From NCBI RefSeq assembly GCF_000725625.1, contig NZ_JOHS01000010.1:62001-126000 (forward strand): a stretch of 64,000 bases of DNA. Reading direction: 5' to 3'. Under the pieces are notes generated by a model. It saw only the letters and a program-made list of their open reading frames with translations, was not told the origin of the DNA and did not search any database. The translations under genes were made by a program, and so were the position numbers. The DNA is from Streptomyces sp. NRRL F-6676. Its GTDB lineage: Bacteria > Actinomycetota > Actinomycetes > Streptomycetales > Streptomycetaceae. Positions 7,765 to 16,645 of this stretch are shown one piece after another. The number at the start of each line of letters is the position of its first letter. Positions within the stretch are counted from its first letter, which is position 1.

Positions 7765-8523
7765 TCAGAGCGTCAGGGAGAGCAGGACCGGCGCCGCGTT
7801 CCGGTTCAGGCGGTCCGCCGCCTGGCGCAGACGGTGGGCCTGGCGGGCCGGGAGGGACAGGGCCAGGCAGCCCACCGCGGAGCCCGCGGTGATCGGCACC
7901 GCCGCGCAGACCGTGCCGACGGCGTACTCCTGGAGGTCGAGGACCGGCACCGTCGGCGGCTGGGCGGCCAGCCGGGACAGCAGGGCGCGCTCGCTGGTGA
8001 TCGTGCGCGAGGTGAGCCGGGCCATCCGGTGCCGGGAGAGGTGGTCGCGCCGGCCGCCCACGTCGAGCTGGCCGAGCAGGCTCTTGCCGATCGCGCTGGC
8101 GTGGGCGGCGGAGCGGAAGTCGACCCACTCGTGCACCGCGGGCGCGGCCGGGCTCTGCGCGCACTGGGTGATGCGCACCTCGCCGTCGATGTAGCGGCTG
8201 ACGTAGACCGCCGCGCCGACCGAGTCGCGCAGCCGGTCCAGGGTGTGCTGGAGCCTCTCGCGCACCGCCCGGTCGCGGCCGTGCGCGGCGCCGAGCAGAC
8301 CGAGGGCGGCGCCGGTGACGTAGGCGCCGTCGGCGGTGCGGGCGACGTAGGACTCGTCGCGGAGCATGCGCAGCAGCGCGGCCAGCCGGTCGCCGCCCAG
8401 GCCCGTGCGGCGGGCCAGTTCCGCGGCGGTGACCCCGGCGGGGCGCCGGGAGACGGACTCCAGGACGCGCAGGGCGTCCTGGGCCGAGCGGTACGGGGCG
8501 GTCGGTTCCTGGGTCGGCGCCAC
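7765..8523 (-). CDS. IclR family transcriptional regulator
   Basis: 252 residues. The N-terminal winged helix-turn-helix (~10-70: SAQDALRVLESVSRRPAGVTAAELARRTGL) is followed by the IclR effector domain (~80-250), marked by SAIGKSLLGQL and EYAVGTVCAAVPI. IclR proteins act as dimers on small-molecule signals. It lies on the same strand about 230 bp beyond ehuA and may control that transporter, perhaps through the inverted repeat before ehuB; this link is inference. The 230 bp gap probably carries its own promoter. Confidence 0.92.
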   Translation of the reverse strand: MAPTQEPTAPYRSAQDALRVLESVSRRPAGVTAAELARRTGLGGDRLAALLRMLRDESYVARTADGAYVTGAALGLLGAAHGRDRAVRERLQHTLDRLRDSVGAAVYVSRYIDGEVRITQCAQSPAAPAVHEWVDFRSAAHASAIGKSLLGQLDVGGRRDHLSRHRMARLTSRTITSERALLSRLAAQPPTVPVLDLQEYAVGTVCAAVPITAGSAVGCLALSLPARQAHRLRQAADRLNRNAAPVLLSLTL

Positions 8524-8752
8524 GGTCTCCCCCTGCGCTCCGGGCCATTCTCCGGACGGCTTGGCTGCCCCTCCACGATAGGGCCGGAGCGGGGCCGGGG
8601 GTGCGGCTGTTGCCGAGATTCGCGAGGGCGTACGGGCCGCTCAGCAGCGGCGCGCCACCCTGGCACATGCCACGGTCATGACCGGTCGGCCGTGACCTCG
8701 GACGACCGCCCTCCCCGCGCGGCCGTCCCCGTACCGTCCCCGCGTGCGGCCG

Positions 8753-9583
8753 TCACCGCACCGCGCTGAGGAATTCCCTGGTGCGCACGTGCTCCGGTTC
8801 GCCGAAGATCTTCTCCGGCGGGCCGGACTCGATGACGTGACCGGAGTCGAACATCAGTACCTGGTCGGAGATGTCCCGGGCGAAGCCCATCTCGTGGGTC
8901 ACGCACAGCAGGGTGATGTCGGTGGTCCGGGCGATCTCCCGGAGCAGGTCGAGCACGCCCGCCACCAGCTCGGGGTCGAGGGCCGAGGTCACCTCGTCGA
9001 GGAGCATGATCTTCGGCCGCATGGCCAGCGCCCGGGCGATCGCCACCCGCTGCTGCTGGCCGCCGGAGAGCTGCGAGGGATGCGCGTCGATCTTGTCCGC
9101 GAGCCCGACGAGCTCCAGCAGGCCACGCGCCCGTTCCTCGGCCTCCTCGCGGCCGAGGCCGAGGACGCTGACGGGCGCCTCGGTGATGTTCCGCAGCACG
9201 TTCATGTTCGGGAACAGGTTGAACTGCTGGAAGACCATGCCGATCTGCGCGCGCATCCGGCGCAGGTGCTTCTCGTTGGCGGGCTTCAGGGTGCCGTCCG
9301 GCGCCCGCATGTGCGACAGCGGCTCGCCGTCCACCCAGATCACGCCGTCGCTGACGCGCTCCAGGGTCATCAGCAGCCGCAGGATCGTCGTCTTGCCCGA
9401 ACCGCTCGGCCCGATCAGCGTGACGTGCTCGCCCTGCTGGACGGCGAAGTCGAGGCGGTCCAGCACGGTGTGGTCCCCGAAGCGCTTGACCACGTGGTCG
9501 AAGCGCACCAGGTCGCCGGGGGCGTCCGCCGCGCCGGTCGAGGGCTCGGAGGCCGGGATCTTCTGCAAAGGGTCAGTGGCCAA
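8753..9583 (-). CDS. ehuA: Ectoine/hydroxyectoine-type ABC transporter ATPase EhuA
   Basis: 276 residues of the polar-amino-acid ABC ATPase family. Walker A is GPSGSGKTT (58-66), signature LSGGQQQRVAIARAL, Walker B IMLLDEVTSALD, H-loop VTHEMG. The start overlaps the ehuD stop by about 11 bp, so it is the last gene of ehuB-C-D-A. It supplies energy for the permease pair. Substrate is deduced from EhuB; other polar amino acids or betaines are possible. Confidence 0.88.
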   Translation of the reverse strand: MATDPLQKIPASEPSTGAADAPGDLVRFDHVVKRFGDHTVLDRLDFAVQQGEHVTLIGPSGSGKTTILRLLMTLERVSDGVIWVDGEPLSHMRAPDGTLKPANEKHLRRMRAQIGMVFQQFNLFPNMNVLRNITEAPVSVLGLGREEAEERARGLLELVGLADKIDAHPSQLSGGQQQRVAIARALAMRPKIMLLDEVTSALDPELVAGVLDLLREIARTTDITLLCVTHEMGFARDISDQVLMFDSGHVIESGPPEKIFGEPEHVRTREFLSAVR

Positions 9584-10217
9584 GGCGCTTCTCCAGTTTT
9601 CTCATCAGAAGCGAGGTCGGATAGCTAGCCGCCAGGAAGATCAGCCCGGCCAGGGTGAACGTCTCGGCGTAGGTGAAGTGGGTCGCGCCGTACTCGCGTG
9701 CTCCGGCGACCATCTCCTGGACCGTGATGACGGCCAGGAACGGGGTCTCCTTGAACATGGCGATGGCGTAGTTGCCGAGCGCGGGCAGCACGTTGCGCAC
9801 GGCCTGCGGCAGGATGACGGCCTGCCAGGTGCGGCGCGGCGACAGGGACAGTGCCCGGCACGCCTCCCACTGCCCCTTCGGCACGGCGTCGATGCCCGCC
9901 CGGTACACCTCCGACATGTACGAGGCGTAGTGGATGCCGAGCACCACGATGCCGATGGTCAGCGGATCGACCGTGTTGAAGACCGCGTAGGCGCCGACCA
10001 GCTGCACCAGCAGCGGCGTGGAGCGGACGAACTCGGTGAGCACCCGCACGGGAACGCTCACCAGACGGGTCGGCGCCCGCCCGGCCATGGCGACCAGCAG
10101 CCCCAGCACGGTGGCGACCACGGTGCCGAGCACCGTGGCCAGCAGGGTCGTCTTGAAGCCGTCCCACAGCAGTGGCCAGGAGTCCCCGACGGCACCCCAG
10201 TCCCAGTCGTAGTTCAC
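9573..10217 (-). CDS. ehuD: ABC transporter permease EhuD
   Basis: 214 residues. A GTG start overlaps the ehuC stop (GTGA), which supports this start over longer forms. His/Glu/Gln/Arg-type permease with about five membrane helices; EFVRSTPLLVQL and the EAA loop (EACRALSLSPRRTWQAVILPQA) that contacts the ATPase are visible. Forms the membrane channel with EhuC. Confidence 0.88.
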   Translation of the reverse strand: MNYDWDWGAVGDSWPLLWDGFKTTLLATVLGTVVATVLGLLVAMAGRAPTRLVSVPVRVLTEFVRSTPLLVQLVGAYAVFNTVDPLTIGIVVLGIHYASYMSEVYRAGIDAVPKGQWEACRALSLSPRRTWQAVILPQAVRNVLPALGNYAIAMFKETPFLAVITVQEMVAGAREYGATHFTYAETFTLAGLIFLAASYPTSLLMRKLEKRLGH

Positions 10218-10957
10218 AGGGAGCCTCCCGCCATCTCGGACGTGCGCGCCGACTCGGCGCTGCGGGTGCGCAGCAGGCCGCGGGTGTCCGGGCGCTGTCC
10301 GAGCCGGACCTTGGCGCGCCGCTCCAGGACGTTCATCAACAGGGTCAGCAGATAGGCGAGGACGAAGTACATCACCAGCAGCGTCAGATACGCCCACGTC
10401 GTCGCGCCGGTGCGGTCACGCATCTGCTGGACGACCATCGTCAGATCGGCCGCGGTGATCAGCCACAGCAGCGGCGTCGCCTTCAGCAGCTGGATCAGCA
10501 GATTGGTGAACGGCGGGATCATCTGCACCCACGCCTGCGGCAGGATGACCCGGCGCATCCGCTGGACCGGCGTCAGATTGAGTGCCACGGCGGCCTCGAA
10601 CTGCGCCTTCGGCACGGCCTTCAGCGCGCCGCGCACCACCTCGGCCCCGTAGGCGCCGTAGTTCATGCCGAACGCCACGACACCGCAGAACAGCGGTGCG
10701 AGCTCGTAGCCGAAGAGCAGCGGAAGCGCGTAGTAGAGCCAGAACAGCTGGACGTACAGCGAGGTGCCGCGGAAGAACTCCACGATCACCCGTGCCACCC
10801 CCCGCACCAGCACGAGCCGGCTGTCCGCCATGAAACCGAAGACGAAGGACAGCACCAGGGCGACGGCCGCCCCGAGGACGGTGGCCTCGACCGTCACCGC
10901 CAGTCCCGACCACACGTTCGACAGATGGCCGAAGAAATAAGAGTAGAAGTCACCCAT
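10214..10957 (-). CDS. ehuC: ABC transporter permease EhuC
   Basis: 247 residues, same family as EhuD. VIVEFFRGTSLYVQLFWLYYALP and the EAA loop FEAAVALNLTPVQRMRRVILPQA are clear, with about five membrane helices and a longer cytoplasmic C-terminal tail. Starts about 15 bp after ehuB and overlaps ehuD, as expected for one transcript. Confidence 0.88.
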   Translation of the reverse strand: MGDFYSYFFGHLSNVWSGLAVTVEATVLGAAVALVLSFVFGFMADSRLVLVRGVARVIVEFFRGTSLYVQLFWLYYALPLLFGYELAPLFCGVVAFGMNYGAYGAEVVRGALKAVPKAQFEAAVALNLTPVQRMRRVILPQAWVQMIPPFTNLLIQLLKATPLLWLITAADLTMVVQQMRDRTGATTWAYLTLLVMYFVLAYLLTLLMNVLERRAKVRLGQRPDTRGLLRTRSAESARTSEMAGGSL

Positions 10958-10972
10958 GGGCAGCGGTTCCCG

Positions 10973-11881
10973 TCAGGCCTTGCAGAGCTGGGCGGTCTTC
11001 AGATTGGCCGGCGGAATCGTTTCCTTGCCGAAGCCGTACTCCCCGATGAGGTCGACGTAGCGGTCCGCGTCGGACGTGATCTTCTTCAGCTGCTCGTTGA
11101 ACGCGTCCCGCAGCTCCTCGGCGCCCTTGCGGAAGACGGCGCCGCCCGGGCTGTACTGCTTGGTGCCGTCGACCTCCGGGACGAACGCCTCGGTGACCTC
11201 CAGGCCGCTGTTGTTCTTGGCCAGCCAGTTCAGCGAGATGCTGGTGAGCAGGAACGCGTCGATCCGGCCGCCCTTGACCGCGTCCGCGCCGTCCTGCGGC
11301 TTCTGCAACGTCTTGATGTCGCCGTCGGAGATCCCGGCGGAGGTGGCGTAGCCCTTCTCCACCGCGCCCGACATCACACCGATGGTGACCCCGGCCTTCT
11401 TCGCCGACGCCAGGTCGGTCAGGTTCTTCGGGTTGCCCTTCTTCACCATCATCGCGGTGGGGGAGATGAACTCCGGCTCCGAGAACAGCGCCTTCTCGCA
11501 GCGCTCGGGGATGATCGCCATACCGGCGCTGATCACGTCGTACTTGCCGGCCTGGAGACCGGGGATCAGGCCGTCCCACTCCGAGAACGTCGGGCGCAGC
11601 TCGTCCACGCCGAGGGCCTTGAAGATCTCACGGTGCAGGGTGGGCGCCTCGCCCTTCAGCTTCCCGTCCTCCTTGTAGCCGTAGGGCGCCTCGTTGGCAT
11701 AGGCCACCTTCACGTAGCCCTGCTTCTTGAGCTGCTCCAGCTTCGAGCCCTCGCCGTCGCTGCCGGTGTCCGTCTTGCTGCACGCGGTCAGCAGTCCGGG
11801 GACGGCGATCAGGCCACCGACGGCCGCGGTTCTGGTGAGAAAACCCCGGCGGGACAGGTTGGGGAACTCCGATGTGGACAC
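10973..11881 (-). CDS. ehuB: Ectoine-type solute-binding lipoprotein EhuB
   Basis: 302 residues. The N-terminus has a twin-arginine-like SRRGFLTR and a lipobox LLTAC with Cys at residue ~34, so the protein is probably exported and lipid-anchored. The mature part is a family-3 binding protein: VAYANEAPYGY, LIPGLQAGKYDVISAGMAIIPERCEKALFSEP and GRIDAFLLTSISLNWL are close to EhuB proteins as I remember them. First gene of ehuBCDA and probably the most expressed. A 13-bp inverted repeat lies 20 bp before its start codon. Ectoine or hydroxyectoine is the likely ligand; not proved. Confidence 0.85.
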   Translation of the reverse strand: MSTSEFPNLSRRGFLTRTAAVGGLIAVPGLLTACSKTDTGSDGEGSKLEQLKKQGYVKVAYANEAPYGYKEDGKLKGEAPTLHREIFKALGVDELRPTFSEWDGLIPGLQAGKYDVISAGMAIIPERCEKALFSEPEFISPTAMMVKKGNPKNLTDLASAKKAGVTIGVMSGAVEKGYATSAGISDGDIKTLQKPQDGADAVKGGRIDAFLLTSISLNWLAKNNSGLEVTEAFVPEVDGTKQYSPGGAVFRKGAEELRDAFNEQLKKITSDADRYVDLIGEYGFGKETIPPANLKTAQLCKA

Positions 11882-11901
11882 TCGGCCTCCTGGGAACGGC
11901 T

Positions 11902-11932
11902 ACTACTGGCCTGCCGGACGCAGGCCAGTAGT
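11902..11932. promoter_or_regulatory. 13-bp perfect inverted repeat in ehuB / racemase divergent region
   Basis: ACTACTGGCCTGC (11902-11914) and GCAGGCCAGTAGT (11920-11932) are separated by CGGAC. Located 21-51 bp upstream of the ehuB start, in the gap shared with the rightward gene at 12075. It may be a large operator (for example of the IclR protein) or a 5'-UTR hairpin. Confidence 0.75.
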
Positions 11933-12074
11933 GGCCCCTGCCCGATCTGCGCGAGGCATGCGGGCCGACGGGAGATGTGATCCAACGTTGTCCGAAAGGA
12001 GACCGTTCCGTTTCGCGCCGAACGGGCAGGGGGCAGGGACGGGCCAGGGACGGGCAGCAGCAGAAAGGTTGGGC

Positions 12075-12806
12075 ATGACCGCACTCGGACTTCTCTATCC
12101 GGGCCACTCCGCCGAGGACGACTACCCCCGCATCGAGCAGCTTCTGGGCAGCGACGTCCGGGTCGACCTCGTGCACACGGAGATCGGCGAGGACGCCCAC
12201 CACGTCGGCGCCCTCCGCGAACTCGGCTCCCCCGAGCACCTCGCCGCCGGTATCGAGCGCCTGCGTCTCTCCGGTGCGGAAGCCGTCGTCCTCGCCTCCA
12301 CCAGCGGCAGTTTCGTGCACGGCTGGGACGGTGCGCGTGACCAGATCCGCAACCTCGCCCGCGCCGCGGGGATGCCGGCCTCCGCGACGTCCTTCGGGTT
12401 CGTGCGTGCCGTCCAGGAGGTCGGCGCACAGCGTGTCGCCGTCGCGGCGACGTATCCCGAGGACGTCGCCGGGCTGTTCGCGGACTTCCTGGGGGCGGCG
12501 GGCATCGAGGTCGTCGCCGTACGGAGCGCGGGCGTCGGGACGGCGGCGGAGGCCGCCCGGTGGGGCCCGGAGGACGTCCTGCGGCTGGCCCGCGAGAGCG
12601 ACCACGCCCAGGCGCAGGCGGTACTCCTGCCGAACACGGCGCTGCACACGGCGGCGTGCGTCGCGGAACTGGAGGAGGCCCTCGGCAAGCCGGTCCTCAC
12701 GGCGAACCAGGTGACGGTGTGGGAGGCGCTGCGGCTGGCCGACCGGCGGGTGAACGCGCCGAGGCTGGGGGCGCTGTTCACACGGGAGCCGATCGTGCAG
12801 GTGTGA
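12075..12806 (+). CDS. Maleate cis-trans isomerase / Asp-Glu racemase superfamily protein (EutA-like)
   Basis: 243 residues. It starts at the ATG after AAAGG. The fold family (aspartate/glutamate racemase, arylmalonate decarboxylase, maleate isomerase) normally uses two cysteines. Here LASTSGSFVHG sits where the first catalytic Cys is expected and NTALHTAACVAELE near the second, with Cys present only in the second region. Ectoine-utilisation loci of proteobacteria carry a related eutA gene next to ehuABCD, and this gene is divergent from ehuB, which supports a role with the imported solute. Actual reaction unknown. Confidence 0.8.
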   Translation: MTALGLLYPGHSAEDDYPRIEQLLGSDVRVDLVHTEIGEDAHHVGALRELGSPEHLAAGIERLRLSGAEAVVLASTSGSFVHGWDGARDQIRNLARAAGMPASATSFGFVRAVQEVGAQRVAVAATYPEDVAGLFADFLGAAGIEVVAVRSAGVGTAAEAARWGPEDVLRLARESDHAQAQAVLLPNTALHTAACVAELEEALGKPVLTANQVTVWEALRLADRRVNAPRLGALFTREPIVQV

Positions 12807-12808
12807 GA

Positions 12809-12920
12809 GGGCGCGGGCTGCGTCGATCCGCGGCTCCGCCGCCGGGGCGCGAGCAGTGGCGCCCGGTAAGGGGCGCGGGGCCGTGTCGATCCGCGGCTGC
12901 CGCCGCGCGGGCGCGAGAAA
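12809..12920. repeat. Dispersed GC-rich palindromic element, copy 2
   Basis: Contains GCGGCTCCGCCGCCGGGGCGCGAG, then GTAAGGGGCGCGGGG and a second partial copy of the GCGGCT-GCCGCC block, directly after the stop of the EutA-like gene. Same family as at 730. Confidence 0.65.
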
Positions 12921-13009
12921 CCCACCGCCCGGAATAACCGGGGACCCCCTCCTGTTACGCACACGGTCACGACGTGACGCGGACGCGTACGAGCAGCAGG
13001 AGGTACCCG

Positions 13010-14113
<1,104 letters not shown>

Positions 14114-14131
14114 TCAACCGGTGGGCGGCGC

Positions 14132-16201
14132 CTACGCGTTGCCCACCGCCGCCGTCGCCAGCAGGTCGGAGATGCGGTCCGGCGGGACCGGGCGGGAGTA
14201 CAGCCAGCCCTGCCCGGTGTCGCAGCCGATGGCGCGCAGACGGGCGGCCTGCGCCGAGGTCTCCACGCACTCGGCGATCACCGTCAGCCCGAGCCGGTGC
14301 GCGAGCTGCACCATCGCCTCGACGATCACCTCGTCGGCGGGGCTGGCCGGCGTGCCGTCGGGCCCGGGGTCGGGCGTGCCGGTGCCCGGGCCGGGGGCCT
14401 CGTACTGGAACCCGCGGACGAAGGAGCCGTCCAGCTTCAGGACGTTCACCGGGAGCCGGCTGAGGTAGGCGAGGTTGGAGTAGCCGGTGCCGAAGTCGTC
14501 GATGGCGATGCGTACGCCCATGTCGCTGAGGGCTTCGAGGGCCTGGAGCGGCCGGCCGGCCGAGCCCGTCAGCGCGGACTCGGTCAGTTCGAGCTGGAGC
14601 AGATGCGGGGGGAGGCCGGTCTCGGCGAGCGTCCGTGCCACGTCGGCCACCAGATCGGAGTCCCAGATCTGGCGCACCGCCACGTTGACGCTGACGAAGA
14701 GCGGGGGCGCGTCCGGGTGGTCCAGCTGCCAGCGGCGCGCCTGCCGGCAGGCGGTGGTCAGCACCCAGCGGCCGAGCTGGACGATCGAGCCGTCCTCCTC
14801 CGCGAGTGAGATGAACCGATTCGGCGCCAGCGCGCCGAACTGCGGGTGGTGCCACCGCACCAGCGCCTCGACGCCGTGCACACGGCCGTCCGTCATGCCG
14901 ACGAGCGGCTGGTACTCCAGCGCGAACTCGCCCTGTTCGATGCCGGGGCGGAGGGTGGAGGCGAGGGCCTGACGGGTCATCCGGTGCGCGTTGCGCTCCG
15001 GATCGAACAGCGTCCAGCGCGCCCGGCCGTCGGCCTTCGCCCAGTACAGCGTCGTGTCGGCGTCCTGCATCAGCTCGGTCGCGGTGGTCCCGGCGGCCCG
15101 CCGCTCGACGACACCGATCGAGGCGGACACGGACACCCGGTGCTCCGCGAGCTCGAACGGCGCGCGGAGCGCCTCCAGCGCCGACTCGGCGAGCTCGGCG
15201 AGCTGATCGGTCCCGGTGGACCCCTCCACGAGCAACGCGAACTCGTCCCCACCGAGCCGGGCGACGAGCGGCGCCCCGCCGACCCCCGCCGTCCCGGCCC
15301 CGCCCGCGGCCGCGGGGCCCCCGCCGGCCTTCGCGGGTGCGGCTCCCGCGTTCGCCGGGGGGCCTCCCGCGGTCGCGGCGTCGCCCTGGCGTCCCCGGAC
15401 CGTCTCTGCCGCGCAGCGGGTGAGGCGGTCGGCGACGGCGGTGAGCAGGCGGTCGCCGAGGCGGTGGCCCAGGGTGTCGTTGACCGCTTTGAAGCCGTCC
15501 AGGTCCAGGTAGCACAGGCCGATCCGGCCGGTGCCCTCGTCGTACGACTCCGCTTCCAGCGCGGCCGTCAGGCGTTCGAAGAACAGGGTGCGGTTGGGCA
15601 GCCGGGTCACCGGATCATGCAGTTGCAGATGCCGCAGCCGGGCCTGGAGTTCGCGGCGGGCGCTGATGTCCGTGACCGACAGCAGGGCCGCCCGCCGGGC
15701 CGGCGGCAGCGGAGTGACGGTCACCTGCACCCAGAGCGAGTGGCCGTCGGGGTGCTTGAGCCGGCGAGTGCAGCGCAGCCGGGACTGCCGGCCGCGCAGC
15801 ACCTCTTGGTAGGTGTGCCAGGTGCGGGCGTCGGAGGCGAGGTCGACGAGGTCGGCGGCGGCCCGGCCGGTGAGGCCGTCGTCGGCGTCGTCGCCGGGCC
15901 AGTGCTCGCCGGCGCTCCCGCCGTCGGCCCCTGCGCCGGTGAGGCCGTCGTCGGCGTCGTCGCCGGGCCAGTGCTCGCCGGCGCTCCCGCCGTCGGCCCC
16001 TGCGCCCGCTTCGGGCGCGGCCCTGCCCAGCAGGGCGGCCAGCGCCCTGTTGGCGGTGACCACCCGCCCCTCGCGGTCGACGACCGCCATCGCCAGCGGC
16101 GCCTCGGCGAACGCGGCGACGGATCCGTCGTCGTCACACTCCGTGACGCCGGTTCGGCCGGGCTCTGCCGCGGGTGCCGGTCCTTCGGACGTTCCGCTCA
16201 C
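14132..16201 (-). CDS. cdgA: PAS-GGDEF-EAL cyclic-di-GMP enzyme (CdgA-like)
   Basis: 689 residues: N-terminal PAS (~28-180), GGDEF (~190-400, motif GGDEF 317-321) and EAL (~415-680, EAL 445-447, DDFGTGYS 568-575). Both active motifs are intact, so synthesis and breakdown of c-di-GMP are both possible. Low-complexity inserts occur inside the GGDEF domain (~268-310, Ala/Gly/Pro) and the EAL domain (~608-632). The PAS domain contains a perfect 23-residue tandem duplication (~66-111). No membrane segment. Position in the core chromosome agrees with S. coelicolor CdgA, which affects development; that identification is from memory of gene order and domain layout. Confidence 0.85.
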   Translation of the reverse strand: MSGTSEGPAPAAEPGRTGVTECDDDGSVAAFAEAPLAMAVVDREGRVVTANRALAALLGRAAPEAGAGADGGSAGEHWPGDDADDGLTGAGADGGSAGEHWPGDDADDGLTGRAAADLVDLASDARTWHTYQEVLRGRQSRLRCTRRLKHPDGHSLWVQVTVTPLPPARRAALLSVTDISARRELQARLRHLQLHDPVTRLPNRTLFFERLTAALEAESYDEGTGRIGLCYLDLDGFKAVNDTLGHRLGDRLLTAVADRLTRCAAETVRGRQGDAATAGGPPANAGAAPAKAGGGPAAAGGAGTAGVGGAPLVARLGGDEFALLVEGSTGTDQLAELAESALEALRAPFELAEHRVSVSASIGVVERRAAGTTATELMQDADTTLYWAKADGRARWTLFDPERNAHRMTRQALASTLRPGIEQGEFALEYQPLVGMTDGRVHGVEALVRWHHPQFGALAPNRFISLAEEDGSIVQLGRWVLTTACRQARRWQLDHPDAPPLFVSVNVAVRQIWDSDLVADVARTLAETGLPPHLLQLELTESALTGSAGRPLQALEALSDMGVRIAIDDFGTGYSNLAYLSRLPVNVLKLDGSFVRGFQYEAPGPGTGTPDPGPDGTPASPADEVIVEAMVQLAHRLGLTVIAECVETSAQAARLRAIGCDTGQGWLYSRPVPPDRISDLLATAAVGNA
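15867..16004. repeat. Perfect 69-bp tandem duplication inside the PAS domain
   Basis: Two identical 69-bp units, 15867-15935 and 15936-16004, encode 23 residues each (GAGADGG...DDGLT) in frame. No mismatch is seen, so the duplication is young or kept uniform. Confidence 0.95.
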
Positions 16202-16358
16202 CGCTCGCTCCCGCAGTGCACTCGTTCATCGTACGGATCTCGCAGGAAAGTGTGCCGATCATAGAGGTTGTCCCCCCTCCCTTCCAGCCGCCGTCCGGGG
16301 CCTTCCGGGGCCCGCCGAACCTGCGGGATCGTTTCTGCTCACCGTTGGCCCGGTTCGT

Positions 16359-16379
16359 TCACATGCCGACCGCATGTGA
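16359..16379. promoter_or_regulatory. Inverted repeat in the cdgA / protease divergent region
   Basis: TCACATGC-CGACC-GCATGTGA, perfect 8-bp arms. The 444-bp gap (16202-16645) must hold promoters for both divergent genes; this is the only strong symmetrical site I find there. Confidence 0.6.
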
Positions 16380-16645
16380 CGTTCCGTGAGCCTTCGATGT
16401 ATCGGGGCGCGGGTCGGGCGTAGGTGCGAAGGGGCGCCCGAGCGTTCACTCCGCGCGCCGGGAGGGCGAGCGGGGCGCACGCCGTCGCCCCGGTCGTACG
16501 GCGAGGCCCCGGTCGTACGCCGTCTCCTCCGTCGTGCGCCGCCACCTCCACCCTCGCCTCACTCGTCCGGTGCAGGCAAACAGGCAGAAATACGACTAAT
16601 CATCCCAGGCTGGGTGCGACTCCCCCCTCGCACCCGGAGGTCGCC

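Noticed and set aside
14846..16264. Plus-strand frame opposite the GGDEF-EAL gene
   Set aside because: Antisense shadow with no domain; the minus-strand frame holds all catalytic motifs.
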